DNA of 64,000 nt from Frigidibacter sp. (GCF_030695035.1 NZ_JAUYTT010000001.1:154834-218833), one strand, 5' to 3'; numbered from the stretch's first letter, positions 17,453-26,975 are shown. Notes: a model not told the origin generated them from the letters alone. A program made the numbers and translations.

Positions 17453-20400
17453 CTACTGGCCCGCCGAGGTCAGCGCGGCATCGCAGCGCGCGCAGGTGCC
17501 AGCGTGCGCGTGTTCGCCCACATCGGGCAGGATCTGCCAGCAGCGCTGGCATTTCTCGCCCTCGGCCAGTTCGAACACCACGCCGACGCCCGGAACCTCG
17601 GGCAGGCGGAACGCCTCGGTCGGGGCCGGATCGCCGGTCAGCACCATGCCCGAGGTGATGCAGATCTCGGCGAAATCCACCGATTTCAGCGCCGCCAGCG
17701 CCGCCGCATCTTCGACATGCACCACCGGCGCGGCCTCAAGGCTCGCGCCGATCTCCTTGGCGGTGCGCTGCACCTCCAGCGCTGCCGTCACCACCCGGCG
17801 CACGCGGCGCAGGGCCTCCCATTTCGCTGCCAGCGGCTCGTCGCGCCAGTCGGCGGGGGTTTCGGGCATGTCCTGCAGGTGCACCGAGGAGGCATCCCCG
17901 GGGAAGCGGCAAAGCCAGACCTCCTCCATCGTGAACACCAGGATCGGCGCCAGCCAGGTCGTCAGCCGGTGGAACAGCAGGTCAAGCGTGCTGCGCGCCG
18001 CGCGCCGGCGCAGGCTATCTGCCGGATCGCAATAGAGCGCGTCCTTGCGGATGTCGAAATAGACCGCCGACAGATCGACCGTGCAGAAGGTGAACAGCGT
18101 CTGGAACACGCCCTGGAAGTCATACTCGCGGTAGCCCTTGCGCACGACATGGTCGAGCTCGGCCAGACGGTGCAGCACCCAGCGTTCCAGTTCCGGCATG
18201 TCGGCCGGTGCCACCCGCTCGGCCTCGCTGAACCCCTCGAGGTTGCCGAGCAAGAATCGCATGGTGTTGCGCAGGCGGCGATAGCTGTCGGCGGTGCCCT
18301 TCAGGATCTCTTTCCCGATGCGCTGGTCGGCGGTGTAATCCGCCTGCGCCACCCAGAGCCGCAGGATATCCGCGCCGTAATCCTTGACGATTTCCGCCGG
18401 GACGATGGTGTTGCCGAGCGATTTGGACATCTTCATGCCCTTCTCGTCCAGCGTGAAGCCGTGGGTCACCACGCCCCGATACGGTGCCCGCCCCTTGGTG
18501 CCGCAGGCTTGCAGCAGCGAGGAGTGGAACCAGCCGCGATGCTGGTCGGTGCCTTCCATATAGACGTCCGCGATGCCGTCGGCGGTGCCATCAGCCCGGT
18601 CGCGCAGCACGAAGGCATGGGTGGAGCCAGAATCAAACCACACGTCCAGCACGTCGAAGACCTGCTCATAGGCCTCGGCCTCATGCAGCCCGTCCAGCAT
18701 CCGCGCCTTGAAGCCCGGCGCGTACCACACGTCCGCCCCCTCCGCCTCGAACGCCGCGGCGATGCGGGCGTTCACCGCCGGGTCGCGCAGCAGGAAGTCC
18801 GCATCGGTCGGTTTTGCGCCCCGCTTGGTGAAGCAGGTCAGCGGCACACCCCAGGCGCGCTGGCGGCTCAGCACCCAGTCGGGGCGGCTGTCCATCATCG
18901 CATGCAGGCGGTTGCGGCCCGAGGGCGGGGTGAACTTCACCAGCCGCTCGATGGAGGCCAGGGCCCGGGCGCGGATGGTGTCACCATACTCGCCCATCCC
19001 GTCCTCAAGCGGCTTGTCGATGGCGACGAACCATTGCGGGGTGTTGCGGTAGATCAGCGGCGCCTTTGACCGCCAGGAATGCGGGTAGGAGTGCTTGATC
19101 TTGCCCTTGGCAAACAGCGCCCCGGCCCCGTGAAGGGCCTTGATGTTCGACACGTTGGCCGGGCCTTCCTTGCCCTCGGCCGTCAGGATCGCCTGCCCGC
19201 CGAAGATCGGGAGGTCGGAGCGGTAGCTGCCATCCGCCTCGACATTGTAGGTCATCTTCAGATCAGGATAGTCAGGCCCCTGAAACTTCAAGAGCATCTG
19301 ATAGTCGTCATCGCCGTGGGAGGGGGCGGTGTGGACGAAGCCGGTGCCGGCCTCGTCGGTGACATGGTCGCCGGGGAGGAGAGGGACGGGGAAGTTCCAC
19401 TCGCCGTTGCCGCCTTCGATGTTGGCGTAGGGGTGGGCGAGGATAACGTGCATCAACTCATCGACAGTCACATCGGAGAGGCGGCGATACATGCTCTCTT
19501 CAAGCTTCGCTGCCGTCATCACCTGCACCGCCAACGCATCTGCCAGCACGAGGCGCTCGCCGATGACCGCCGTCGATTGCTCAGGTCGGCCCGTCACTTC
19601 GTAGAGGCCGTATGCGATGCCCGGCCCGTAAGAGACGGCACGGTTCTGCGGGATGGTCCAAGGCGTCGTCGTCCAGATGACAACTTTCGCCCCATCGAGA
19701 TTGGATGCACGCGCGTTCACATCCGCGACGTCGCCGCCGGAGGCACCCGTCTGCACAATCGGGAACCGCACCCACACCGTATGGCTGGTCAGGTCGTGAT
19801 ACTCGACCTCCGCCTCGGCCAGTGCGGTCTTCTCCACCGGCGACCACATCACGGGCTTCGAGCCCTGATAGAGCGAGCCGTTCATCAGGAACTTCATGAA
19901 CTCCTCGGCGATCACCGCCTCGGCGTGGAAGTCCATGGTCAGGTAGGGGTCGGCCCAGTTGCCGGTGATCCCCAGCCGCTTGAACTCCTCGCGCTGGATG
20001 TCGACCCAGCCTTCGGCGAACTTGCGGCATTCCTGCCGGAAGGCGACGACATCGACATCGTCCTTGTCGAGGCCCTTGGCGCGGTACTGCTCCTCGATCT
20101 TCCATTCGATCGGCAGGCCGTGGCAATCCCAGCCCGGCACATAGCGCGCATCGAAGCCCATCATCTGGTGGCTGCGCACGATCATGTCCTTGATGGTCTT
20201 GTTCAGCGCGTGGCCGATATGCAGGTGGCCGTTGGCGTAGGGAGGGCCGTCATGCAGCGTGAAAGGGGTGCGGCCCCCCTCTTGCTTGGCGGCTTTCTCG
20301 CGCAGGCGGTCATAGATGCCGATCTCTTCCCACCGCTCCAGCCAGCCCGGCTCGCGCGCGGGAAGACCGGCGCGCATCGGGAACGGGGTTTCGGGCAGGA

Positions 20401-20461
20401 AAACGGTGTCGCGGTAGTCAACATTGGGGGCGGCAGTCGGGTCAACGGTCTCGGCGCACAT
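17453..20461 (-). CDS. ileS: isoleucyl-tRNA synthetase
   Basis: Class I aminoacyl-tRNA synthetase charging tRNA-Ile, 1002 residues, slightly longer than the E. coli enzyme. HIGH motif in GHLHIGHALNK, CP1 editing domain in the middle (VIWTTTPWTIPQNRAV), KMSKS loop as GMKMSKSLGN, anticodon-binding domain, and a C-terminal zinc module (CQRCWQIL ... CARCDAAL). Bacterial type-1 IleRS. No T-box is visible in the leader. Repeat copy B lies about 230 bases upstream of its start. Confidence 0.97.
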   Translation of the reverse strand: MCAETVDPTAAPNVDYRDTVFLPETPFPMRAGLPAREPGWLERWEEIGIYDRLREKAAKQEGGRTPFTLHDGPPYANGHLHIGHALNKTIKDMIVRSHQMMGFDARYVPGWDCHGLPIEWKIEEQYRAKGLDKDDVDVVAFRQECRKFAEGWVDIQREEFKRLGITGNWADPYLTMDFHAEAVIAEEFMKFLMNGSLYQGSKPVMWSPVEKTALAEAEVEYHDLTSHTVWVRFPIVQTGASGGDVADVNARASNLDGAKVVIWTTTPWTIPQNRAVSYGPGIAYGLYEVTGRPEQSTAVIGERLVLADALAVQVMTAAKLEESMYRRLSDVTVDELMHVILAHPYANIEGGNGEWNFPVPLLPGDHVTDEAGTGFVHTAPSHGDDDYQMLLKFQGPDYPDLKMTYNVEADGSYRSDLPIFGGQAILTAEGKEGPANVSNIKALHGAGALFAKGKIKHSYPHSWRSKAPLIYRNTPQWFVAIDKPLEDGMGEYGDTIRARALASIERLVKFTPPSGRNRLHAMMDSRPDWVLSRQRAWGVPLTCFTKRGAKPTDADFLLRDPAVNARIAAAFEAEGADVWYAPGFKARMLDGLHEAEAYEQVFDVLDVWFDSGSTHAFVLRDRADGTADGIADVYMEGTDQHRGWFHSSLLQACGTKGRAPYRGVVTHGFTLDEKGMKMSKSLGNTIVPAEIVKDYGADILRLWVAQADYTADQRIGKEILKGTADSYRRLRNTMRFLLGNLEGFSEAERVAPADMPELERWVLHRLAELDHVVRKGYREYDFQGVFQTLFTFCTVDLSAVYFDIRKDALYCDPADSLRRRAARSTLDLLFHRLTTWLAPILVFTMEEVWLCRFPGDASSVHLQDMPETPADWRDEPLAAKWEALRRVRRVVTAALEVQRTAKEIGASLEAAPVVHVEDAAALAALKSVDFAEICITSGMVLTGDPAPTEAFRLPEVPGVGVVFELAEGEKCQRCWQILPDVGEHAHAGTCARCDAALTSAGQ

Positions 20462-21036
20462 CGGAACGATCCTCGGGGGCGGGCCGCATGGGGGCCCTGA
20501 CTATCTGGGAACGGCGGGCGCGGATCTCCGGCACCCCCCGGCAAGCATCATCCCGGCGGCCCTGACAGCGGTCAGAGCGCCGGGCCGGTAATTCGCAAAG
20601 CATGTGCGGCGGGCCGGGTCATGCGCGCCTTATAGGAAAGGGGCGGCGCGGCGTAAAGGGAGGGTGCGCGGGGGAGGGGTCGCCTCTGCAGCTGGCCCCA
20701 CCCTTGAGCCGACCAGTCCGGGCGGGAAAAGGCGAGGCACTGCCTCGCCCCCGCCCGTGCGAGACCTGTCACCCAGAGCCGGTGGAGACACGAAACCGAA
20801 TGAGGACAGCGCCCGACCTGGCGGGCGAGAAGCGCCCGCCGAGGGCGGGGCGGGCGCTGGCCGGGCCTTTGAGGCCCGTCCGGTGCAAATGGGCATGTCG
20901 CCTCGTGGCGAAGGCGATGGCCTTCGCCAACCCAAGCGCCGCAAAGGCAAACAGCGGCCCGTCCCCAACTGCGACACCCCCGCGCCTTGCACCTCCCCCG
21001 CCCCGCGCGCATATCGGCAGGGAAAGGGGCCGCCCG
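20462..21036. other. 575-bp divergent intergenic region between ileS and the globin gene
   Basis: Contains repeat copy B (20691-20931) and the outward promoters of ileS and the truncated globin. GGAAAGGGG at 21021-21029 is the globin ribosome-binding site. Open frames crossing the repeat lack protein character. Confidence 0.5.
20691..20931. repeat. structured intergenic repeat, copy B
   Basis: Same orientation and same order of blocks as copy A at 7249-7470: CCGGGCGGGAA lead, GGCGAGG/CCTCGCC hairpin plus CCCGCCCGTGCG (20731-20760), GCGCCCG/GGCGGGCGC pair, GGGCC...GGCCCGTCCGGTGCA, and GGCGAAGGC/GCCTTCGCC hairpin (20908-20929). It carries an extra roughly 20-base segment near 20815-20835 that adds another GGCGGGCG/CGCCCGCC hairpin. 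It lies between the 5' ends of divergent genes, unlike copy A. Confidence 0.75.
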
Positions 21037-21441
21037 ATGACCCACCTGCCGCCACGTTTCCCCATCACCGCCGCCCAGATCGACCGGGTGGTGACCGCCT
21101 TCTACGCCGCCGTGCGCCACGACGCACAGCTCGGCCCGATCTTCGCGCGCCACGTCACCGACTGGCCGGTACATGAGGCGAAGGTCGCGACCTTCTGGCG
21201 CAACGCGATCCTGCTGGAGCGGGGCTATGACGGCAGCCCGATGCGCGCCCATCTGCAGGCCGGGGACGTCAAGGCCGGGCATTTCCCGGGCTGGCTCGCC
21301 CTCTTCGACGCCACCCTGCAACGGGAACTCCCCGCAGACACCGCGGCGTCCTGGTCCGCCCTCGCCCACCGCATCGGCCAAGGCCTGCGCATGGGCGTGG
21401 CCGAAGTCGAAACGCGCGCAGGCGTTCCCGTCCTGCGTTAA
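21037..21441 (+). CDS. group III truncated hemoglobin
   Basis: Heme protein of 134 residues of the trHbP/group III globin type, possibly for NO or oxygen chemistry in the cytoplasm. Features: DRVVTAFYAAVRHDAQLGPIF (B/CD region), the ATFWRNAIL segment, and proximal His82 in the family motif HFPGWLALF. The ATG at 21037 follows a GGAAAGGGG site and gives the normal length; an in-frame extension upstream would read through repeat copy B. Its stop overlaps the stop of the convergent DUF697-type gene by 4 bases. Confidence 0.9.
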   Translation: MTHLPPRFPITAAQIDRVVTAFYAAVRHDAQLGPIFARHVTDWPVHEAKVATFWRNAILLERGYDGSPMRAHLQAGDVKAGHFPGWLALFDATLQRELPADTAASWSALAHRIGQGLRMGVAEVETRAGVPVLR

Positions 21442-22454
21442 TCCTCCGAAGTGCCCTTGCCGGTCGGGAACAGCCCCGCCAGCGCCCGCCCAACGAGGTT
21501 CGATACCTTGGGCCGCGGCAGCGCCGCAAAGGGCAGCGGCCGGCAGACCTCGATGGCCGCGACCCCCACCCGCGCCGTCAGCGCGCCATTGACCACACCC
21601 TCGCCAAAGCGGCGCGAGACCTTGGCAAGGAGCCCGCCCCCCGCCACCGTCTCGATCATGTCGTCCCCCACCGCCACCGCGCCGGTGGCCACCAGATGCG
21701 TGAACACCGTGCGCAGCAGCCGCCAGCTGCCCAAGGTGCCCGCGCGCCCGCCATAGATCTCGGCCACGCGCCGCACCATCCGCAGGTTCGCCGCCAGCGC
21801 CGCCACCACATCGGCCAACGCGATCGGCACCAGCGCGGTGACGGTTGCCACCGTGCGCGCCGCCGCCTCCACCTCGCGCCGCGCCGCCTGATCGAGCGGC
21901 GCCAGCAGCTCCGCCTCGGCCAGTTGCAGCAGCGCGTCGGCATCCAGCAGCTCACCCTGCCGCTCCGCCAGCCGTTCACGCCCCCAGGCCGTCTCGGGCC
22001 GCCCGGCATAAAGCGCGATCAGCCGCGCCGACACCGCCCGCGCCGCCTTGAGGTCGCCCGCCAGCAGCGCATCGGTCGCCGCCTGATGCACCCGGTCCAG
22101 CCGCGCCAGCCGCGCATAGGCCGACAGTTCGCGCAGCGCGATCAGCAGCGCCGCCAGCACGAAGGCCCCGACCAGCACCACCGCCGCCCATCCCAGAACC
22201 GGGTTGCTGGCCAGCAGCGCGTTCACGAAATTCCACGCCGCCAAGGAGACCATGAAGGACAGCAGCGCCCCCGCACTGGCCCAGAAGAACCGCCCGAGGC
22301 GTGAGGGCGGCCGCGCCGCCACCCGCGCCGCGATCTGCATCGCGCGGCCATCGGGCATGAAATCGGGCACGGGCGGTGCGGATGCGGGGGTGAAATCCGC
22401 CGCCCCCTCGCGTTCCAGGATCACCGGGCCGCGGCGCTTGGGCTCAAGGGTCAT
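21438..22454 (-). CDS. YcjF-like membrane protein (TIGR01620/DUF697)
   Basis: Inner-membrane protein of 338 residues. A Pro-rich N-terminus is followed by two membrane helices (about 56-79 and 86-109), a helical cytoplasmic domain, and the DUF697 region with VTALVPIALADVVAALAANLRM and EIYGGRAG. It pairs with the YcjX-like GTPase upstream, with a 4-base ATGA overlap; the ycjX-ycjF pair is widespread and stress-linked in enterobacteria, but its biochemical role is not established. Confidence 0.88.
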   Translation of the reverse strand: MTLEPKRRGPVILEREGAADFTPASAPPVPDFMPDGRAMQIAARVAARPPSRLGRFFWASAGALLSFMVSLAAWNFVNALLASNPVLGWAAVVLVGAFVLAALLIALRELSAYARLARLDRVHQAATDALLAGDLKAARAVSARLIALYAGRPETAWGRERLAERQGELLDADALLQLAEAELLAPLDQAARREVEAAARTVATVTALVPIALADVVAALAANLRMVRRVAEIYGGRAGTLGSWRLLRTVFTHLVATGAVAVGDDMIETVAGGGLLAKVSRRFGEGVVNGALTARVGVAAIEVCRPLPFAALPRPKVSNLVGRALAGLFPTGKGTSED

Positions 22455-23866
22455 CGCAACCTGTCTCCGATCAGAAATTCCGCCGCCCGGTCCAGCCGGA
22501 TATGCGGCGGCCCCTCGCCAGGGCGCAGCGCCGCGGCGGCCGGCAGGAAGGCCATCGCCCCAAAATCGGCATCAAGCCAGCGCTCGGCCCCCTGCCGTGC
22601 CGGGACCAGCAGCTGCGCCGGATCGCCGGGCAACTCGCCCGCCCAGAACGCCGCCTGCCGCCCGCCCTGCAGGCGGCCGCGCACGGCATCCAAGGGCCCG
22701 CCGTCATGGCTGATGGTCTCCTCGACCGTCGCCCGCAGCGCCGCAATCGACATCGCCGCCGTCTTCGCCCCGGCGAAATCGGCGCGGTCCTTCGCCTCGC
22801 GCAGCAGCGCCTCCATGATCGCGGTCAGGCGCGGGTGCTGGCTGTGGTGCAGATGGTCGGCCTTGGTCGCGGCGAACAGGATGCGCTCCACCCGCCGCCC
22901 GCCCAGAAGCCCGGTCAGCCAGCCATTGCGGCCGGGTCGGAAGGCGGCGAGGATCTCGGCCATTGCCCGGCGCATATCCTCGACCGCGCGCGGGCCGGCA
23001 TGGATCGCGCCAAGCGCATCGACCAGGACCACCTGCCGCTCGATCCGGGCGAAATGCTCGCGGAAGAATGGCTTCACGATCCGCGCCTTGTAGGCCTCGA
23101 AGCGCCGGTCCATCTCACGCCACAGGCTCGCGCGGCCGGGATCCGCCGGCTGCGGGATCGGCGCGAAGGTCAGCGCGGGGGATCCCGCCATCTCGCCGGG
23201 CAGCAGGAACCGCCCCGGCGTGCAATCGGACCAGCCAGCAGCACGGGCGCGGATCAGGTAGCCAGCGAAGCTGTCGGCTAGGCTGCGCGCATCCGCCTCA
23301 TCCAGCCGGGCGGCGCCATCGGTCGCCCCCGCCAGCGCCAGAAACGCCGCCGCCTCGGGCCGGTCCGCGATCCGCGCCAGCGTCTCGGCCGACCAGTCGG
23401 CAAATGTCCGGTCCAGCAGGCCAAGGTCCAGAAGCCACTCGCCCGGATAATCCACGATATCCAGATGCACGGTGCGCAGCCCGCGAAGCCCCCCCAGCAT
23501 CCCCTGCGGCTGCACCCGGAACGACAGGCGCAGCTCGCTGACCGCGCGGGTGCTGTCGGGCCAATGCGGGTCCGGCCCGGTCATCGCCGCCAGATGCTGC
23601 TCGAACTCGAAGCGCGGCACGGTCACGTCCGGCTGCGGCTGCAGGAAGACCGACCGGATCGCCCCATCCGCCACCGCCTTCAGCTGCGGCATCCGGCCCC
23701 GGTCGAGGAGGTTCGCCACCAGCGAGGTGATGAACACCGTCTTGCCGGCGCGCGACAGGCCGGTGACCCCCAGCCGGATCACCGGCTCGAAGAAGGCTTC
23801 GCTGACCGAGGCGCCAAGGCTCTCCACGCTGCGCGTCACGCTGTCCGCAATGTCACCGATGCCCAA
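22451..23866 (-). CDS. YcjX family P-loop protein
   Basis: Putative GTP-binding protein of 471 residues. Walker A GLSRAGKT at 36-43, then VHLDIVDYPGEWLLDL (switch-like DxPG motif), and the RQVVLVDALGAIHAGP and AATKADHLHHSQHPRL (NKxD-like TKAD) segments characteristic of YcjX. It lies upstream of the YcjF-like gene and is divergent from truA with 109 bp between. Confidence 0.9.
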   Translation of the reverse strand: MGIGDIADSVTRSVESLGASVSEAFFEPVIRLGVTGLSRAGKTVFITSLVANLLDRGRMPQLKAVADGAIRSVFLQPQPDVTVPRFEFEQHLAAMTGPDPHWPDSTRAVSELRLSFRVQPQGMLGGLRGLRTVHLDIVDYPGEWLLDLGLLDRTFADWSAETLARIADRPEAAAFLALAGATDGAARLDEADARSLADSFAGYLIRARAAGWSDCTPGRFLLPGEMAGSPALTFAPIPQPADPGRASLWREMDRRFEAYKARIVKPFFREHFARIERQVVLVDALGAIHAGPRAVEDMRRAMAEILAAFRPGRNGWLTGLLGGRRVERILFAATKADHLHHSQHPRLTAIMEALLREAKDRADFAGAKTAAMSIAALRATVEETISHDGGPLDAVRGRLQGGRQAAFWAGELPGDPAQLLVPARQGAERWLDADFGAMAFLPAAAALRPGEGPPHIRLDRAAEFLIGDRLR

Positions 23867-23975
23867 GATCCGCCCCTTTGCTTTGCATTCAAGATAGGGA
23901 GCCGCAGGGGGAATGTGGAGGGCCGATCACGCAGCGAGATTGCCAAGCCCCGCGCCCCGCGCTAGGGCGGGCCCC

Positions 23976-24743
23976 ATGCCAAGATTTGCACTGAAGATCG
24001 AGTATCACGGGGCCCCCTTCGCCGGCTGGCAGCGCCAGAGCGGCCAGCCCTCGGTGCAAGAGGCGATCGAGGTCGCGCTGCGGCGCCTGGAGGCAGAGGC
24101 ACCGGGGATCGGCGCCGCGGGGCGCACCGATGCCGGGGTCCATGCCACGGGGCAAGTCGCGCATTGCGATCTGGTCAAGGACTGGGACCCGTTCCGCCTG
24201 GCCGAGGCCCTGAACTGGCACCTCAAGCCGCAGCCGGTGGCGATCCTCGCCGCCGCCCGCGTGGCCGATGACTTCCACGCCCGCTTCTCCGCCAACGAGC
24301 GCCGCTACCTCTTCCGCCTGATCCAGCGCCGCGCGCCGGTGACGCATGACAAGGGTCTCGTCTGGCAGGTGCTGAACCCGCTGGACCTTGCCGCGATGCA
24401 GGCCGGCGCCGCGCATCTGGTCGGGCATCACGACTTCACCACCTTCCGCTCCACCATGTGCCAATCCGCCTCGCCGGTGAAGACGCTGGACGAGATCGGC
24501 ATCACGGCGCACCCGGTCCCGCAGGGCACCGAATACCGCTTCACCCTGCGCGCCCGTAGCTTCCTGCACAACCAGGTCCGCTCCATCGTCGGCACGCTGG
24601 AACGGGTCGGTGCCGGGGCGTGGCAGCCAGAGGACGTGCGCCGGGCGCTGGAGGCGAAAAGCCGCGCCGCCTGCGGCCCGGTCTGCCCGCCGCAGGGACT
24701 ATATCTGACTGGGGTTGGGTACCCCGAAGACCCGTTCGCCTGA
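23976..24743 (+). CDS. truA: TruA, tRNA pseudouridine(38-40) synthase
   Basis: Modifies uridines 38-40 in the tRNA anticodon arm; 255 residues, family length. Catalytic Asp52 in [14 protein letters not shown]; further motifs [17 protein letters not shown] and [13 protein letters not shown]. The ATG at 23976 is the only start that keeps the [20 protein letters not shown] opening. Followed by a bidirectional terminator-like repeat. Confidence 0.96.
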   Translation: MPRFALKIEYHGAPFAGWQRQSGQPSVQEAIEVALRRLEAEAPGIGAAGRTDAGVHATGQVAHCDLVKDWDPFRLAEALNWHLKPQPVAILAAARVADDFHARFSANERRYLFRLIQRRAPVTHDKGLVWQVLNPLDLAAMQAGAAHLVGHHDFTTFRSTMCQSASPVKTLDEIGITAHPVPQGTEYRFTLRARSFLHNQVRSIVGTLERVGAGAWQPEDVRRALEAKSRAACGPVCPPQGLYLTGVGYPEDPFA

Positions 24744-24764
24744 GCCGGCCCCTTCGCCTTTGCT

Positions 24765-24880
24765 TTTTCCCAAATATCCCACGGGGGTCCGGGGGTGTGA
24801 AACCCCCGGCGCGCGAGGCTGGCACCCGCGGAGGGGGGCTTTGCGCCCCCCACCCCGCACAGGATATTTGAGAAAGGCTA
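24765..24880. repeat. opposed pair of terminator-like intergenic repeats between convergent genes
   Basis: Left unit (minus sense) reads CCCAAATATCCC then GGGGGTCCGGGGG with a GGGGGT...ACCCCC-like stem; right unit (plus sense) has hairpin GGGGGGC/GCCCCCC at 24834-24851, then CAGGATATTTGAGAAAGG. Both share the GGATATTTG end with the unit at 8508-8555. The placement exactly between truA and the exonuclease gene supports bidirectional termination. Confidence 0.65.
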
Positions 24881-24893
24881 AGGCAGGGTGCCC

Positions 24894-26975
24894 TCAGCCG
24901 TTCAGGTCCTTCAGCAGCCGGCCATGCTTGCGCACCTCGGCCAGCACGTCGCCGAAGGTGACCATGCCCTTGGCGCGCAGCATCGGCAGCAGGCGCAGGA
25001 ACGCATCGGCGGTGGCGACGGTATCACCGATGGCGGTGTGGCGCGCCTCCTCGGGGATGGTGATGCCAAGCCGGTGGGTCAGCGCGTCGAGGCTGTGGGT
25101 CTCGCCCTGCCCGAACACCACGGCGGACAGCAGCACCGTGTCGAGAATCGGGTTGTCGAAGCTGGCGCCGATCCCGGCCTCGTGGCGGCGCAGGAATTCC
25201 ATGTCGAAGGGGGCGTTATGGGCGACCAGCACCGCGCCTTCCGCGAACTTGTGGAACAGGCGGCCGACCTCCTCGATCCGCGGCGCCTCGGCCACCATCG
25301 CGCCGGTGATGCCATGCACCTCGGTCGAGCCGGCGGGGATGGACCGGCCAGGGTTGACCAGCGTGTCGAACACCTCCTTCTCCACCCGCCTTCCATTGAC
25401 GATGCGCACCGCGGCGATCTGCACGATCTCGTCGCCTTGGGCTGGGAGCAGTCCGGTGGTTTCGGTATCGAAGACCACATAGGTCAGGTCTTCCAGCCGC
25501 GAGTCCAGCACACCAGCGTTCCGCGCCTTCGACAGCAGGTCGAAATCATAGACCACCGCCCGCGTCACCGGGGGCGGGCGGCGATGGGCGCGGCGGGCCT
25601 CGCGGATCGGCAGGCAGATGCCGGCCATGCCCTGCGCATCATGGCCCGGCCAGCATTCCGTCGCATGGGTCAGCAGCACAGAGCGCCCGGTGACATCGGC
25701 CAGCCCCACCTCCAGCGGCTCGGCCAGCCAGCCGTCGAGCTGCCCCAGCGGCAGCGCCGGGCCGGCCCAGCCAAGGCGTACCATCGCGCCGGCGCCATCC
25801 TCGGCAATCTCCAGCGCGAAGCTGCGCGCCAGCCCCGCCGCCGCCACCCGTTCCGCCAGCACCGACACCAGCGCCACGATCTCGAACCCGTCGCAGCGCA
25901 GCAGGATCGGTGCGGGATCTGCAGCCACCTCCAGCCCTGCCACCTCGATCCGGGCGCGGATACCGTCGGCAAGGTCGCTGGCGCGGGTGAAGGCCAGCGG
26001 CCACCAGTCGCTGCGACTGTCATCATAGCGCGCCCCAAGCTCGGTGATCGCGCTGGCGAGGCTGCCAACCTCCTCCAGCATCGCGCCAGTCAGGGCGGGG
26101 GTCAGAGCGGGGCCCGCGCCGGCATCCTCGGCCAGCACGCCGATCACCGTCTGCAGGTTGGCGGCGGGCCGGCGCACCCGGTCGAACACCTCGGCCAGCA
26201 GCGCGCCGCGTTCGGCATGGGCGGCAAGGTCGGCAGTCACGTCGCGCAGGGTCAGCACATAGCCGGGGCCGTCGCGCCCCTGATCCAAGAGGCGCATCCG
26301 CCCCGCCAGCACCCGCGCCCCCGCCACCGTGGCGACCAGCAGGTCTGATGCCGCATCGGGGTCGCCCGCCTCCAGCAGCCGCGCATGGGCATGGGCCACC
26401 GGCGCCTGCCGCAAGTAGTCGAACAGCCGCCGGTCGAGCCCCGGGGCCGCGCCGCCGCCCAGAAGATCCACCGCCTGCCCGTTGTAGAACACCAGCTGAT
26501 GATCGCCGGTGCACAGCAGCACCCCCACCGGCACGTCGGACAGCAGCGCCTCCAGCCGGTCCTTCTCCGCCTGCAGCCTTGTCGTTTCCCGCGCGACCGC
26601 CTCGGCCAGCGCATTGCGGGTCTCGGCCAGCGTCAGGGTTACGGCGGCGGCGGCGGGGGCGAGGTCACCCAGATAGCGCGCGGGCGCCGCATCCAGTTCG
26701 CCCGCGACCGCGGCATGGGTGCGGGCGCGCATCCCGCCCGCCAGCCGCTCGATGGCGCGGGCGACGTTCTCATCGAACAGATACCAGATCCCGGCCGTCA
26801 GCCCCAGGATCGCAAAGCCCGCCAGCAGCCCGGCCTGCACGAAGGCCGGCAGTACCGACGGATCGCCCAGCCGGTGATACCCGGCCCAAAGCCCCGCCCC
26901 AAGCGCGCCCCAGCTTGCCGCAGCCAGCGCCGCGAACATCAGGAACACCCGCAGGCGAAGGCTCCAGCGTTCCAT
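24894..26975 (-). CDS. membrane sensor-like pseudokinase fused to a DEDDh 3'-5' exonuclease
   Basis: 693 residues. Two membrane helices (about 8-32 and 44-66), a HAMP-like/coiled stretch (70-140), a PAS-like domain (about 140-250), a degenerate histidine-kinase core, then a DnaQ-type exonuclease (about 497-670). The exonuclease is intact: FDTETTG (Asp503, Glu505), HNAPFD (Asp591), HTAIGD (His646, Asp651). The H-box position reads FDRVRRP, with Asp265 where the phospho-accepting His belongs, and the ATP-binding N-box is not recognisable. ATG at 26975 overlaps the response-regulator stop by one base (TGATG). It is the last gene of the acetate module. Similar genes beside acetate symporters are known in several proteobacteria; substrate unknown. 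Confidence 0.82.
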   Translation of the reverse strand: MERWSLRLRVFLMFAALAAASWGALGAGLWAGYHRLGDPSVLPAFVQAGLLAGFAILGLTAGIWYLFDENVARAIERLAGGMRARTHAAVAGELDAAPARYLGDLAPAAAAVTLTLAETRNALAEAVARETTRLQAEKDRLEALLSDVPVGVLLCTGDHQLVFYNGQAVDLLGGGAAPGLDRRLFDYLRQAPVAHAHARLLEAGDPDAASDLLVATVAGARVLAGRMRLLDQGRDGPGYVLTLRDVTADLAAHAERGALLAEVFDRVRRPAANLQTVIGVLAEDAGAGPALTPALTGAMLEEVGSLASAITELGARYDDSRSDWWPLAFTRASDLADGIRARIEVAGLEVAADPAPILLRCDGFEIVALVSVLAERVAAAGLARSFALEIAEDGAGAMVRLGWAGPALPLGQLDGWLAEPLEVGLADVTGRSVLLTHATECWPGHDAQGMAGICLPIREARRAHRRPPPVTRAVVYDFDLLSKARNAGVLDSRLEDLTYVVFDTETTGLLPAQGDEIVQIAAVRIVNGRRVEKEVFDTLVNPGRSIPAGSTEVHGITGAMVAEAPRIEEVGRLFHKFAEGAVLVAHNAPFDMEFLRRHEAGIGASFDNPILDTVLLSAVVFGQGETHSLDALTHRLGITIPEEARHTAIGDTVATADAFLRLLPMLRAKGMVTFGDVLAEVRKHGRLLKDLNG

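Noticed and set aside
17384..20500. Two long plus-strand frames antisense to ileS
   Set aside because: Antisense to a full-length, motif-complete synthetase; no ribosome-binding site or family match.
20462..20690. T-box or other riboswitch in the ileS leader
   Set aside because: No T-box sequence or specifier-loop structure recognisable, and T-boxes are not typical of alphaproteobacteria.
20602..21036. N-terminal extension of the truncated globin or separate small proteins reading through repeat copy B; similar frames in copy A (AKAIAFATR...LHRTG)
   Set aside because: The shared peptide reading is lost between copies through indels that are not multiples of three, so the similarity is at DNA level and the frames are not coding.
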